A program made the translations under genes and the position numbers. DNA of 64,000 nt, from contig NZ_CP157484.1 in assembly GCF_045348435.1 (NCBI RefSeq), positions 1,922,001 to 1,986,000 on the forward strand. Direction: 5' to 3'. Each line of letters starts with the position of its first letter. Within the stretch, counting starts at the first letter, position 1. The notes under the pieces are model-generated. The model saw nothing but the letters and a program-made list of their open reading frames with translations, was not told the DNA's origin and did not search any database. The stretch comes from Alsobacter sp045348435. GTDB taxonomy: Bacteria; Pseudomonadota; Alphaproteobacteria; Rhizobiales; Beijerinckiaceae. Below are positions 15,920 to 24,908 of this stretch, piece after piece.

Positions 15920-17308
15920 TCAGAGCGCAGGCGTGTCGCCGCCGCCGAGATCCCAATACAGGCCGGCCATGACCTGGAGGCCTTCCCGCGCGATGGCCAC
16001 CGGCAGGTGCTCGTTGGGCGCATGCTGGGAGCAGCCGGGATAGGAGTGGGGCACCCAGATGGTGCGAAGCCCCAGCACCTCCGAGAAGATGTCGTTGGGC
16101 AGCGAGCCCCCCAGATTGGGGAGCAGCGCCGGCTTCTTGCCGGTGGTGCGGGCGAGAGAAGCCACCGCCCACGTCACCCAGGGGTCGTCCGGGTCCAGGC
16201 GGGTGGCGTGGAAGATCTCGTCGCGGCTCTTGGCGATCGTCACCATGGGGAAGCCGTGGCGGTCGAGGTGGCGGCGCAGCGCCGGCAGCGCCTCGTCCGG
16301 GTCGATGCCGACCACGAAGCGGAGCTGGCAGCGGGCCCAGGCGCTGGGCGGCACGGCGTTGACCGGCGTCTCCGGGTTGCCGGCCTTCATGGCGAGCACG
16401 TCGAAGGAGCACCAGCCGAAGACCTGCTCGGCCGGGCTCAGGCCGGGCTCGCCCCAGTCGGGATCGATGGTCGGCCCGTCCGGGCCGCCGTCGATCTCGC
16501 AGTCGGCCAGCACGCGCCGCACGGCGGCCGGCAGCTCCTTGGGCACCCACTCGTGAATGCGGATCTGTCCGGTGGGCGAGACGATCGTGCTGATGGCGTG
16601 CGCCAGCTGGATGGCCGGGTCGGAGAGGATGCCGCCCCAGTTGCCCGAGTGGTGGCCGCCCTCGCGGGATTCGATGGTCATGTCGAAGGTGACGCCGCCG
16701 CGCGAGCCCAGGAAGATGGTCGGCCGCTCGGCGTTCAGGCGCGGGCCGTCGGAGGCGATCAGCATGTCGGCCTTGAGCAACTCCTTCTGCTCGGCGCAGA
16801 GGTCGCGCAGGCCGGGCGAGCCCATCTCCTCGCCCATCTCGATCAGGTATTTGGCGTTGAAGCCGAGCGCGCCGCGCGTCTCCAGCACGGCCCGCAGGGC
16901 CTCGATGTTGATGATGTGCTGGCCCTTGTTGTCCACCACGCCGCGGCCGTACCAGCGGTCGCCGACCTCGGTCAGCGTCCAGGGGGACAGGCCCTCGCTC
17001 CAGTCCTTGTCGAGGCCGCGGATCACGTCGCCGTGGCCGTACCCGAGCACCGTGGGGAGGGCGGGATCCTCGATGCGCTCGGCATACAGGAAGGGGCCCT
17101 TGGCGGCCCGGTGGGTCAGCGTCCTGCAGGTGAAGCCGAGGCCCTCCAGCAGCGGGCGCATCTCCTTCTCCACATAGGCCACGAGCGTGTCGGCGCGTGC
17201 GGGGTTCTGGCTCTCGGTCGGCATCGCGACCAGGCGGGCGAGGTCGGCCTTGAATCCGCCTGAGGTGAAATAGCGCTCGGCGCGGGCGATGGCGTCTTCG
17301 CGGGACAT
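15920..17308 (-). CDS. M20 family metallopeptidase (dipeptidase/deacylase)
   Basis: A 462-residue zinc amidohydrolase. Metal and catalytic motifs are visible in order: GYGHGDVIRG (first His-x-Asp), YGRGVVDNKGQ (bridging Asp), MGEEMGSPG (catalytic and metal Glu), ASDGPR, and a late HSYPGCSQHAPNE carrying the last His. The insertion between them is the dimerisation domain. Acting in the cytosol, it probably hydrolyses a peptide or N-acyl amino acid brought in by the Dpp-like importer, whose last ATPase gene ends 14 bases upstream. ATG 17308 is preferred to a farther start at 17368 because the extra residues are Arg/Pro-rich. Confidence 0.85.
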   Translation of the reverse strand: MSREDAIARAERYFTSGGFKADLARLVAMPTESQNPARADTLVAYVEKEMRPLLEGLGFTCRTLTHRAAKGPFLYAERIEDPALPTVLGYGHGDVIRGLDKDWSEGLSPWTLTEVGDRWYGRGVVDNKGQHIINIEALRAVLETRGALGFNAKYLIEMGEEMGSPGLRDLCAEQKELLKADMLIASDGPRLNAERPTIFLGSRGGVTFDMTIESREGGHHSGNWGGILSDPAIQLAHAISTIVSPTGQIRIHEWVPKELPAAVRRVLADCEIDGGPDGPTIDPDWGEPGLSPAEQVFGWCSFDVLAMKAGNPETPVNAVPPSAWARCQLRFVVGIDPDEALPALRRHLDRHGFPMVTIAKSRDEIFHATRLDPDDPWVTWAVASLARTTGKKPALLPNLGGSLPNDIFSEVLGLRTIWVPHSYPGCSQHAPNEHLPVAIAREGLQVMAGLYWDLGGGDTPAL

Positions 17309-17321
17309 GGGCGTTTCCTCG

Positions 17322-18317
17322 TCAGCTCTTGGTCTTGGGAAGGGCGACGCCCGCCGGGGGCGGCGCATGCAGGTGGCAGGCGACGGCGTTCTCGCCGCCC
17401 GGGTCGCGCAGCAGCGCGGGCATGACCGCGTCGCAAGGCTCGAAGCGGCGTGGGCAGCGCGGGTGGAAGGCGCAGCCCGGCGGCGGGTTGAGCGGATCGG
17501 GGAAGGCGACGCCGAGATGGGTGTCCGGCAGGCCGAGCCCCGGCTCGGGCGTCAGCACCGAGGCGAGGAGCGCCTGCGTGTAGGGGTGGCGCGGGTCGCG
17601 AAAGAGGCTGTCCGTGTCCGCCAGCTCGACGACGCGCCCGAGATACATCACCGCCACGCGGGTCGCGATGTGCTCCACCACGGCCAGGTTGTGGCTGATG
17701 AACACATAGGTGAGGCCGAGTTCCCTCTGCAGGTCCATCAGCAGGTTCAGGATCTGCGACTGGACGGAGACGTCCAGGGCGGAGGTGGGCTCGTCGCAGA
17801 TGACGATCTCGGGATTCATCACCAGCGCCCGGGCGATTGCGACCCGCTGGCGCTGGCCGCCCGAGAGCTCGCGCGGGTAGCGGTCCGCGAAGCGCTGGGG
17901 AAGCCCCACCCGGTCGAGGATGTCGAGCACCCTGCGCCGGCGCTCCTCGGCCGTGCCGACGCGGTGCACCTCCAGCGGCAGGGCCACGATGGAGGCGATG
18001 GTGCGGCGCGGGTTGAGGGACGAATAGGGATCCTGGAACACGGGCTGGACGCGCCGCGCCACGGCCTTGTGGCCCAGCTCCCGGATGTCGCGGCCCTCGA
18101 TCGTGATGGCGCCGGCGGTCGGAGGGAGGAGGCCCAGCAGCATGCGCGCCAGGGTGGACTTGCCGCAGCCGGACTCGCCGACGATGGCCAGCACCTCGCC
18201 CTTGCGAATGTCGAGCGAGACGCCGTTCACGGCGTGCAGGGTCCGGCGGCGCCGGAACAGGCCCTGGTTCACGTCGAAGGAGCGGGTGAGGGCGTCCGCC
18301 GTGAGGAGCGCGGTCAC
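17322..18317 (-). CDS. Oligopeptide/dipeptide ABC transporter ATPase (DppF-like)
   Basis: A 331-residue ATPase of the second (F-type) position in peptide importers: LHAVNGVSLDIRKGEVLAIVGESGCGKS, VFQDPYSSLNPRRTI, signature LSGGQRQRVAIARAL, Walker B IVICDEPTSALD and the C-terminal oligopeptide/dipeptide domain with CAFHPRCPRRFEPC (a Cys pattern seen in these ATPases). It starts with GTG 18317, overlapping the stop of the preceding ATPase gene by four bases (GTGA), so translation is coupled. The M20 peptidase gene follows. Confidence 0.88.
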   Translation of the reverse strand: MTALLTADALTRSFDVNQGLFRRRRTLHAVNGVSLDIRKGEVLAIVGESGCGKSTLARMLLGLLPPTAGAITIEGRDIRELGHKAVARRVQPVFQDPYSSLNPRRTIASIVALPLEVHRVGTAEERRRRVLDILDRVGLPQRFADRYPRELSGGQRQRVAIARALVMNPEIVICDEPTSALDVSVQSQILNLLMDLQRELGLTYVFISHNLAVVEHIATRVAVMYLGRVVELADTDSLFRDPRHPYTQALLASVLTPEPGLGLPDTHLGVAFPDPLNPPPGCAFHPRCPRRFEPCDAVMPALLRDPGGENAVACHLHAPPPAGVALPKTKS

Positions 18318-19285
18318 GCGGCCTTCTCCAGGATGCAGCGCCAGCGATGGCCGTCGACTTCGCGGGCCGGCGGATCTTCGGCGCAGACCGGTTGGGCGTG
18401 CGGGCAGCGGTCGCGGAAGCTGCAGCCCTGCAGATCGCCCACCAGCGAGGGGACCACGCCCGGGATCGCGCCGAGGCGGCCGCCGCGGACGGTGCGGCCG
18501 GGGACCGGGATGCAGTCCAGCAGGCCGCGCGTGTAGGGATGGCGCGGGTCGTCGAAGAGGGCGGCGGCGGGGCCTTCCTCGACGACCTGCCCGGCATACA
18601 TCACAGCGACGCGGTCGGCGATGCGGGCCACCACGCCGAGATCGTGGGTGATGAGCATGATCGCCACGCCGAACTCCTTCTGGAGGTCCGCCAGCAGCCT
18701 CAGGATCTGCGCCTGGATGGTGACGTCGAGCGCGGTGGTCGGCTCGTCGGCGATCAGCAGCTCCGGCTCGCACATCAGCGCCATGGCGATCATGACGCGC
18801 TGGCGCAGCCCGCCGGACAGCTGGTGCGGATACTGGCCCAGGCGCTCGCCCGGGGAGGCGATGCCGACCTTGTCGAGGAGGGAGACGGCCCGCTCCCGCG
18901 CCTGGGCGGCGCTGGCCTGGCGGTGCAGCCGGTAGTGCTCGGCGAGTTGGTCGCCGATGGTGTAGGCCGGGTTCAGGGCCGTCATGGGCTCCTGGAAGAT
19001 CATGGCCATGCGGTTGCCCCGCAGCGCGTTGAAGCGCCTGCCCGAGGCGCGGCTCAGGTCCTCTCCGGCGAAGGACAGGGTCGTGGCGCGGCGGCGGGCG
19101 CCCTTGGGCAGCAGGTCCATGATGGCGAGCGACGTCATGGACTTGCCGCACCCGGACTCGCCGACCACGCACAGCGTCTTGCCGCGCTCGACCTGGAGGG
19201 AGATGTCGCGCACCGGGTGAACGACGCCGCCTGCGGTCGCGATGTCGACGCTGAGGCCACGCACGTCGAGAATCGTCTCGGTCAT
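18314..19285 (-). CDS. Oligopeptide/dipeptide ABC transporter ATPase (DppD-like)
   Basis: A 323-residue ATPase of the D-type position: VERGKTLCVVGESGCGKSMTS, MIFQEPMTALNPAYTIGDQ, signature LSGGLRQRVMIAMAL, Walker B LLIADEPTTALD, and C-terminal CSFRDRCPHAQPVC. It forms a heterodimer with the DppF-like protein and powers import through DppBC. ATG 19285 lies two bases after the permease stop, and its own stop overlaps the next start. Confidence 0.88.
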   Translation of the reverse strand: MTETILDVRGLSVDIATAGGVVHPVRDISLQVERGKTLCVVGESGCGKSMTSLAIMDLLPKGARRRATTLSFAGEDLSRASGRRFNALRGNRMAMIFQEPMTALNPAYTIGDQLAEHYRLHRQASAAQARERAVSLLDKVGIASPGERLGQYPHQLSGGLRQRVMIAMALMCEPELLIADEPTTALDVTIQAQILRLLADLQKEFGVAIMLITHDLGVVARIADRVAVMYAGQVVEEGPAAALFDDPRHPYTRGLLDCIPVPGRTVRGGRLGAIPGVVPSLVGDLQGCSFRDRCPHAQPVCAEDPPAREVDGHRWRCILEKAA

Positions 19286-19287
19286 GG

Positions 19288-20178
19288 TCAGCCCCGGCCA
19301 TCCGGCGAAATGACGTCGCGCAGGCCGTCCCCGGTCAGGTTGATGGCGAAGATCAGCAAAGCGAGCGCCGAGCCCGGGATGGCGATCAGCCAGAAGGAGA
19401 AGAACATGTAGGCCTTGGCCTCGGAGATCATCAGGCCCCATGACGGCAGCGGCGGCTGCACGCCGAGGCCCAGGAACGACAGGGCGGCCTCCAGCAGGAT
19501 GGCGCTGGCCGCCTCCAGGGTCGCCACCACGATGAGCTGCGGGGCGATGTTGGGCAGCACCTCGCGCAGCACGATATGCGCCGTCGAGGCCCCCGCCGCG
19601 CGGGCGGCGGCCACATAGTCCTGCGAGCGCACCTGCTGGGTGGCGCTGCGCATCACCACGGCGAAGCGGTCCCATTTCAGCAGTCCGAGCACCAGGATGA
19701 CGATCCACAGCGAGCCGCCCACCATGGCCACCACGGCGAGCGCGACGAGGATCACCGGCAGCGACAGGCGGGTGGTGACGATGAAGGTCATCGCCATGTC
19801 CATGCGCCCGCCGAAATAGCCGGCGAGCAGGCCCATGGTCGTGCCGATCAGGCCGGCGATGAGGACGACGCTCACCCCGATCAAGAGCGAGATCCGCGCG
19901 CCGTAGAGCAGGCGGGACAGGTAGTCGCGGCCGAGCTGGTCCGTGCCGAGCGGGTGGAGCCAGCTGCCTTTCGGATACCAGACCGGCGGGATGGTCCGCT
20001 GGGCCAGGTTCTGCAGGTAAGGGTCGTGCGGCGCCAACAGCGGCGCGAAGACGGCGGCGAGCGTGATCAGGAGGAGCAGCCCGGCCCCGACCAGGAAGGC
20101 GTGCTGGCCACGCAGGCGGCGCAGCAGGCGGGCGGCGCGGGAGGGCTCGGCCGAGGGAGCGGGGAGGGCGAGGCTCAT
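19288..20178 (-). CDS. Dipeptide ABC transporter permease (DppC-like)
   Basis: A 296-residue inner-membrane permease: cytoplasmic N-terminus, first helix HAFLVGAGLLLLITLAAVFA, the LGTDQLGRDYLSRLLYGARISL block typical of DppC/OppC, and the EAA loop around YVAAARAAGASTAHIVLREVLPN. ATG 20178 lies directly before the stop of the DppB-like gene. It works with the DppB-like permease to form the peptide channel. Confidence 0.88.
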   Translation of the reverse strand: MSLALPAPSAEPSRAARLLRRLRGQHAFLVGAGLLLLITLAAVFAPLLAPHDPYLQNLAQRTIPPVWYPKGSWLHPLGTDQLGRDYLSRLLYGARISLLIGVSVVLIAGLIGTTMGLLAGYFGGRMDMAMTFIVTTRLSLPVILVALAVVAMVGGSLWIVILVLGLLKWDRFAVVMRSATQQVRSQDYVAAARAAGASTAHIVLREVLPNIAPQLIVVATLEAASAILLEAALSFLGLGVQPPLPSWGLMISEAKAYMFFSFWLIAIPGSALALLIFAINLTGDGLRDVISPDGRG

Positions 20179-20179
20179 C

Positions 20180-21097
20180 TCAGGCCACCCGGATGCGCGG
20201 GTCGAGCCATGCATTGGCGATGTCGGAGGCCAGCGTGAGCAGCACGTAGATCACGGACAGCAGCAGGACGATCACCTGCATCACGGGGAAGTCCTTGTAG
20301 GTGATGCTCTGGTAGGCGAGGTAGCCCAGCCCATCGAGCGCGAAGATGGTCTCGATCACCACCGAGCCGCCGAGCAGGAAGCCGAGCTGCACCGCCGTGA
20401 GGGCGACCACCGGAACGACCGCGTTGCGCAGGGCGTGCTTGAAGACCACGGTGCGGGCCGGCAGGCCCTTGGCGCGCGCCGTGCGGATGTAGTCGGCCGA
20501 GAGCACCTCGATCATGCCGGCGCGGATCAGCCGCATGAAGGCCGGCGCCACGTAATAGCCGAGCGCGATGGTCGGCATCACGAAGTGCAGCCAGGTCGAG
20601 GAGCCCGACACTGGCAGCCAGCGGAGCGTGATGGAGAACATCATGATCAGGCACAGCGCGAAGAAGAAGTTCGGCAGCGCCTGGCCGACCACGGCCACCC
20701 CCAGCGCGAGGCGGTCGATCCAGCTGTTGGAGTAGACGGCGGCCAGCACGCCGAGCGGGACGGAGATCGCCAGCGCGAACAGGAGCGAGGTCAAGCCGAG
20801 CAGAAGGGTGACGGGCAGCTTGGCCATCACGAGGCTGCTCACGTCGGTCTTGAAGTAGATCGACGTGCCGAAGTCGCCCCGCAGCGTCTGCCAGAGCCAC
20901 GACAGGTACTGGACGACCAGCGGCCGGTCGAGGCCGTAGGTCTGGCGGATGATGTCGAGGTCTTCCTGGCGCGCGCCCTCGCCGGCGATGGCGGTGGCTA
21001 CGTCGCCCGAGAGGCGGATCAGGAAGAAGGCGAGGGCGGAGACCGCCAGGGCGACCAGCAGCGCCAGCCCGAGCCGCTTCACGATAAAGGCGATCAT
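20180..21097 (-). CDS. Dipeptide ABC transporter permease (DppB-like)
   Basis: A 305-residue permease. The start IAFIVKRLGLALLVALAVSALAF, a periplasmic loop with ROQ-like DIIRQTYGLDRPLVVQYLSWL, and the EAA loop DYIRTARAKGLPARTVVFKHALRN are diagnostic for DppB/OppB. It is the first permease after the binding protein and is separated from that gene by a GC-rich hairpin. Confidence 0.88.
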   Translation of the reverse strand: MIAFIVKRLGLALLVALAVSALAFFLIRLSGDVATAIAGEGARQEDLDIIRQTYGLDRPLVVQYLSWLWQTLRGDFGTSIYFKTDVSSLVMAKLPVTLLLGLTSLLFALAISVPLGVLAAVYSNSWIDRLALGVAVVGQALPNFFFALCLIMMFSITLRWLPVSGSSTWLHFVMPTIALGYYVAPAFMRLIRAGMIEVLSADYIRTARAKGLPARTVVFKHALRNAVVPVVALTAVQLGFLLGGSVVIETIFALDGLGYLAYQSITYKDFPVMQVIVLLLSVIYVLLTLASDIANAWLDPRIRVA

Positions 21098-21113
21098 GAC
21101 AGTCCCCCGGCGT

Positions 21114-21135
21114 CGGCCGGCCCTTGCGCCGGCCG
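21114..21135. terminator. Intercistronic hairpin after the peptide-binding protein gene
   Basis: CGGCCGGC (21114-21121) pairs with GCCGGCCG (21128-21135) around a 6-base loop, between the binding-protein stop and DppB start. It probably acts as a partial terminator or mRNA stabiliser. Confidence 0.45.
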
Positions 21136-21176
21136 CGTGTGCGTCACGCCGGCCTCGGCGGCGGACGGGTCGCGCC

Positions 21177-22709
21177 TCACTTCCAGGTCATTTCCCAGAA
21201 GCGGGGCATCTCGTCCGGGTAGGCCTTGAACTTCAGGTCGGCGTTCGCGGCGTAATAGACCGGCAGCGAATAGAGCGGGACCGCGTAGGCCTTGTCGGCG
21301 ATGATCTTGAGCGCCTGCTTGTAGGCGTCCTTGCGCACCTGCGGGTCGACCGAGCTGTTGCCCTTCAGCAGCAGGTCGCGCACCTCGGCGTCGCGGGTGA
21401 TGTCCTCGGCCGCGAACGCGAAATAGTTGGGCGTGGCCGCCGACACGTCGTTGACCGAGAACGAGCCCCAGGTCTGGTGCGTCAGCATCGCCTTGCCGCT
21501 GGTGATCACGTCCCGCATCGCGGCGTATTGGAGGAAGCGCAGGTTGGTGCGGATGCCGACCGCCTTCAGATAGCCGATCATGGCCTCGGTCTGGTTGCGC
21601 TCGCGATAGGCGACGATGTCCAGGTCGAGCCCGTTCGGGTACCCAGCCTCGGCCAGGAGCTTCTTGGACAGCGCGGGATCATACGCGTAGCGCGCCGCGC
21701 CTTCGTCCGTGCAGCCGAACTGGGACGGGAAGCAGATCGTGTTCAGCACGCGTGAGCCCGCGCCGACGATCTCCTTCACCATGGCCTCGCGGTCGATGGC
21801 GTGGATGATCGCCTTGCGCACGCGCTCGTCCTTCAGGGCGGGGGCGGGCGAATTGTCCAGGCTGTTCATCTGCATGAACACGATGCGCATGGTTTCGCCG
21901 GAGACGACCTGCAGGGTCGGGACCTGCTGCAGCTGGTCGGCCTGGTCCTTGGGCACGCTCATGATGAGGTCGGCGCCGCCCGAGAGGGCCTCGGCCATCT
22001 GGGTCTGCCGGTCCGGGATGAAGCGGATCTCGATCTTGGAGATCTTGGGCTGCGGCTTGGGCGAATCCTTGAAGTAGTTCGGGTTCTTGACCAGCGTGAT
22101 CGACTTGCCCGGAACGTAGTTCGAGACCATGTAGGGGCCCGAGCCGACCGGCTTGTCGTTCTGGCCCTTGGGGCCGACCTTCTCGTAATACTCGTTCGGG
22201 TGGATCACCACCGGGCCGGCCAGGTACTCGATGGCGGCCGGGAACACCTTCTTGGTGATCACGCGCACCTTGTACTTGTCGACCTTCTCGGCCTTCTCGA
22301 TCCAGTTGACGTTCTGCTGCGTGACGACCTTGTTCTCGGGCTTGGCGATGAAGTTCAGGGTATAGACGACGTCGTCGGCGTCGAACTCCTCGCCGTTGTG
22401 GAACTTCACGCCCTGGCGCAGGTCGAACTCGATCGTGCGGTCGTCGACCTGGCGCCACGCCGTGGCGAGCTGGCCCTTGTAGTCGCCGGTGTTCGGGTCG
22501 CGATAGACCAGCGTGTCCCAGACGTGCTGGCCGATGATGACCCCGATGCGGACATTGTTGAAGAACGGGTCCACGCTCTCGGGCGCCTGGTCATAGGCCA
22601 TGCGGATCGTGTCGTCGGCCTTTCCGGCCCATGCAGGGCCGAGCGTCGCCGTGGCTGTGAGCGCGGCCACAGCCAGGCCCGCAAGGGCCGTCCGTCGCAT
22701 GGTCTTCAT
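21177..22709 (-). CDS. Extracellular peptide-binding protein (SBP family 5, DppA-like)
   Basis: A 510-residue periplasmic receptor, first gene of the dipeptide importer operon. Signal peptide KTMRRTALAGLAVAALTATATLGPAWA, then TIRMAYDQAPESVDPFFNN, VWDTLVYRDP, FDLRQGVKFHNGEEFDADDVVYT and VGSGPYMV, all signatures of SBP family 5. It binds peptides, opines or similar solutes. ATG 22709 has GGGAGCGATC upstream. A divergent LysR gene starts 160 bases away. The M20 enzyme at the end of the operon suggests that the ligand contains an amide bond. Confidence 0.88.
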   Translation of the reverse strand: MKTMRRTALAGLAVAALTATATLGPAWAGKADDTIRMAYDQAPESVDPFFNNVRIGVIIGQHVWDTLVYRDPNTGDYKGQLATAWRQVDDRTIEFDLRQGVKFHNGEEFDADDVVYTLNFIAKPENKVVTQQNVNWIEKAEKVDKYKVRVITKKVFPAAIEYLAGPVVIHPNEYYEKVGPKGQNDKPVGSGPYMVSNYVPGKSITLVKNPNYFKDSPKPQPKISKIEIRFIPDRQTQMAEALSGGADLIMSVPKDQADQLQQVPTLQVVSGETMRIVFMQMNSLDNSPAPALKDERVRKAIIHAIDREAMVKEIVGAGSRVLNTICFPSQFGCTDEGAARYAYDPALSKKLLAEAGYPNGLDLDIVAYRERNQTEAMIGYLKAVGIRTNLRFLQYAAMRDVITSGKAMLTHQTWGSFSVNDVSAATPNYFAFAAEDITRDAEVRDLLLKGNSSVDPQVRKDAYKQALKIIADKAYAVPLYSLPVYYAANADLKFKAYPDEMPRFWEMTWK

Positions 22710-22814
22710 GATCGCTCCCTGAAACGTCGTCTTTATGGCTCCACCCGGAGGGCTGGCTGGCCCGTCGCGTGCGCCTCTGGGTTGAATTTGCCAACAGTCC
22801 GACGTTGCCGCCAT

Positions 22815-22837
22815 AACAATGAATCGAATGGATTGTT
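22815..22837. promoter_or_regulatory. Dyad between peptide importer and LysR genes
   Basis: AACAAT (22815-22820) and ATTGTT (22832-22837) form an inverted pair 11 bases apart, close to a LysR-type box, in the divergent promoter region. Confidence 0.4.
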
Positions 22838-22868
22838 GCCTGGCCGGCAATGCACGCGAGGTCTGCCG

Positions 22869-23780
22869 TTGCACCCTTCCGCCCTGAGATACTTCCTCGA
22901 GGTCGCCCGCATCGGATCCCTGAACGCGGCCGCCGAGCGGCTTCGCGTCTCGGCCTCGGCGGTGAGCCGGCAGATCGCCAAGCTGGAGGAGGAGGTCGCC
23001 TCGCCTTTGTTCGAGCGGCGATCCCGCGGGATGGCGTTGACGCATGCCGGCCGCCTGTTGTCGAGCTACGCCCAGAGGGCCGCACTGGAGAGCGAGCAGA
23101 TCGTCAGCGAGATCCGCCAGCTCAAGGGCGCGAGCCGCGGGATGGTCCGCATCGCCGCGACGGAGGGGATGGCGCACAGCCTCCTGCCGGAGGTGATCCA
23201 CGCTTTCCGGGCGGAGCGGCCGAACGTCGTCTTCGACCTGCACGTCATGGCGCCTGCCCATGTGATCCCCGCGGTCCAGGAAGGCGCGGTGGACATCGGC
23301 GTCTCGTTTTCCCTCTCCCCGGAGGGCGGCGTTCAGATCCAGTGGCAGGGCGCCAAGGCCAGCTTCGCCTTCGCCAGCCCGGATCACCCGCTGATCGGGC
23401 GCGGCGTGGTGAGCATCGCGGAGATCTTCGCGCACCCCATCGCCATCCTGGATGACGCGGCGACCATCCGGCGCGTGCTGGACATCTATTGCGCCACCAA
23501 GGGCCTTTCCCTGGAGCCGGCCCTGACCTCCACCAATGTCGCCAGCCTCCTGCACTTCTGCCGGTTTGGGGGAGCGGTCACCTTCGCGACCTATCTGTCG
23601 GCGCGCGCGGCGGTCCGCGACGGGCGCCTTGCGCTCGTGCCGTTCGAGGAGGCCAACTTCCTGGAGCGCAAGCTGCAGATCCACACCATGCTCGGCCGCA
23701 AGCTGCCGCAGACGGTGCAGGATTTCCTGGCGGCCCTCATCGCCGAGCTGGAAGATCCCGGTCCGCTGGAGCCGCGTTGA
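22869..23780 (+). CDS. LysR family transcriptional regulator
   Basis: A 303-residue LysR protein: HPSALRYFLEVARIGSLNAAAERLRVSASAVSRQIAKLEEEV and so on to the wing GMALTHAGRLL, then a binding domain with FRAERPNVVFDLHV. It starts with TTG 22869, with GCGAGG upstream; no ATG is in frame near the domain start. The fold begins at the second residue, so little upstream sequence is needed. It is divergent from the dipeptide importer operon, which it probably regulates. Confidence 0.83.
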   Translation: MHPSALRYFLEVARIGSLNAAAERLRVSASAVSRQIAKLEEEVASPLFERRSRGMALTHAGRLLSSYAQRAALESEQIVSEIRQLKGASRGMVRIAATEGMAHSLLPEVIHAFRAERPNVVFDLHVMAPAHVIPAVQEGAVDIGVSFSLSPEGGVQIQWQGAKASFAFASPDHPLIGRGVVSIAEIFAHPIAILDDAATIRRVLDIYCATKGLSLEPALTSTNVASLLHFCRFGGAVTFATYLSARAAVRDGRLALVPFEEANFLERKLQIHTMLGRKLPQTVQDFLAALIAELEDPGPLEPR

Positions 23781-23885
23781 GCCCCATCGACACGCGGCCA
23801 TGGCCCCGTTGCGCTCCGACGATCCCGCCAGAACCGTCAGCGCCCTGGCGAGCGCCTCGCGATCCGGATTTCACGTCGAGGGGTG

Positions 23886-23913
23886 ATCTGGTCCGTTCAT
23901 GTCGGGACCAGAT
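23886..23913. terminator. Bidirectional terminator overlapping a gene end
   Basis: ATCTGGTCC (23886-23894) pairs perfectly with GGACCAGAT (23905-23913), loop 10 bases. It covers the last codons of the minus-strand dehydrogenase gene and follows the LysR gene. Confidence 0.45.
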
Positions 23914-24868
23914 TCACGAGGTCCTGCCCCCGCGACAGCCGCCCGACATTCTCGGCGATGGTCTGCATGCGTCGCCTGATCGTCCCCTCGGTCCAGCCTG
24001 ACATGTGGGGCGTCATCACGAGATTGGGCAGGGTCTCGAACGGCAGGGATCCCGGCATGGGGTGCTGGTCCCTGGCGTCGGGATATCGGTACCAGGTGTC
24101 GATCACCGCGCCGCCGATGGCGCCGCTCTTCAGCGCGTCGAACAGGGCCTGCTCGTCGATCACCGGGCCTCGCCCGACATTGAGGATCACCCCGTGCGGC
24201 CGCATGGCCGCCAGCTCCCGCGTCCCGACAAGGCCGGTGGTGGCGGGAGTGTGCGGCAGGGAGACGACGATGGCGTCAGCGCTTCCCATGAAGGCGTCGA
24301 GATCGTCGAGCCCATAGCTCTCGTCCACGGTCGGCCCGGCCGCGACCTGCGTCCGGTTGGCGACCGTGACCCGCATGCCGAACGCCTTGGCGCGAGCGGC
24401 GATCGCCTTGCCGATGTGGCCATAGCCGAGGAGCCCGACGGCGCTCCCGCCGAGCTCGGTCCGAAGGCCTGTGGGACGGCCGGCCCAGTAGCGCCAATCG
24501 CCGCGGCGCAGCCGGGCGTCCGCATCCGGCAAAGGCGCGTGGCGCAGCAGGAGGGCGGTCATGACGTATTCGGCGATCGCGTCCTCATGGCCGAAGGCGT
24601 TGCAGAGCGCGCAGCCGGGCGGCAGCGCGCTCCTGTCGATCTGGTCGACGCCGGCGGCCGGAGCCTGGTAGAGGCGCAGCCGCTCCGGGCGCGGCATCGA
24701 CGACGTGAGGCGGATCCCGACGATCACCTCGGCGGTGCGGAAGCGCTCCCGCTCGGCCTCGGTCGCGAGCGCATCCGACAGGTCGACGATCTCGTGGCCG
24801 CCATCGAGATGCGCCTCGATGCCGGCGCGAAAGCTCCTGGCGTTCTCGCCGTGAAAGACGATTTTCAT
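23897..24868 (-). CDS. D-2-hydroxyacid dehydrogenase (NAD-dependent)
   Basis: A 323-residue dehydrogenase of the glyoxylate/hydroxypyruvate/phosphoglycerate family. The Rossmann motif is GLLGYGHIGKAIA, catalytic Arg lies in SLPHTPATTGLVGTREL, and NVGRGPVIDEQAL and TPHMSGWTEGT carry the later conserved residues, with His in the last. It reduces or oxidises a 2-keto/2-hydroxy acid. ATG 24868 sits 8 bases after GAGGAG; the ATG two codons earlier is too close. It is last in the sugar-acid operon and may handle a product of the dehydratase. Confidence 0.83.
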   Translation of the reverse strand: MKIVFHGENARSFRAGIEAHLDGGHEIVDLSDALATEAERERFRTAEVIVGIRLTSSMPRPERLRLYQAPAAGVDQIDRSALPPGCALCNAFGHEDAIAEYVMTALLLRHAPLPDADARLRRGDWRYWAGRPTGLRTELGGSAVGLLGYGHIGKAIAARAKAFGMRVTVANRTQVAAGPTVDESYGLDDLDAFMGSADAIVVSLPHTPATTGLVGTRELAAMRPHGVILNVGRGPVIDEQALFDALKSGAIGGAVIDTWYRYPDARDQHPMPGSLPFETLPNLVMTPHMSGWTEGTIRRRMQTIAENVGRLSRGQDLVNLVPT

Positions 24869-24908
24869 GCGCATTTCTCCTCGGCGCAGCCCTGGCCGGA
24901 ACCGCCGC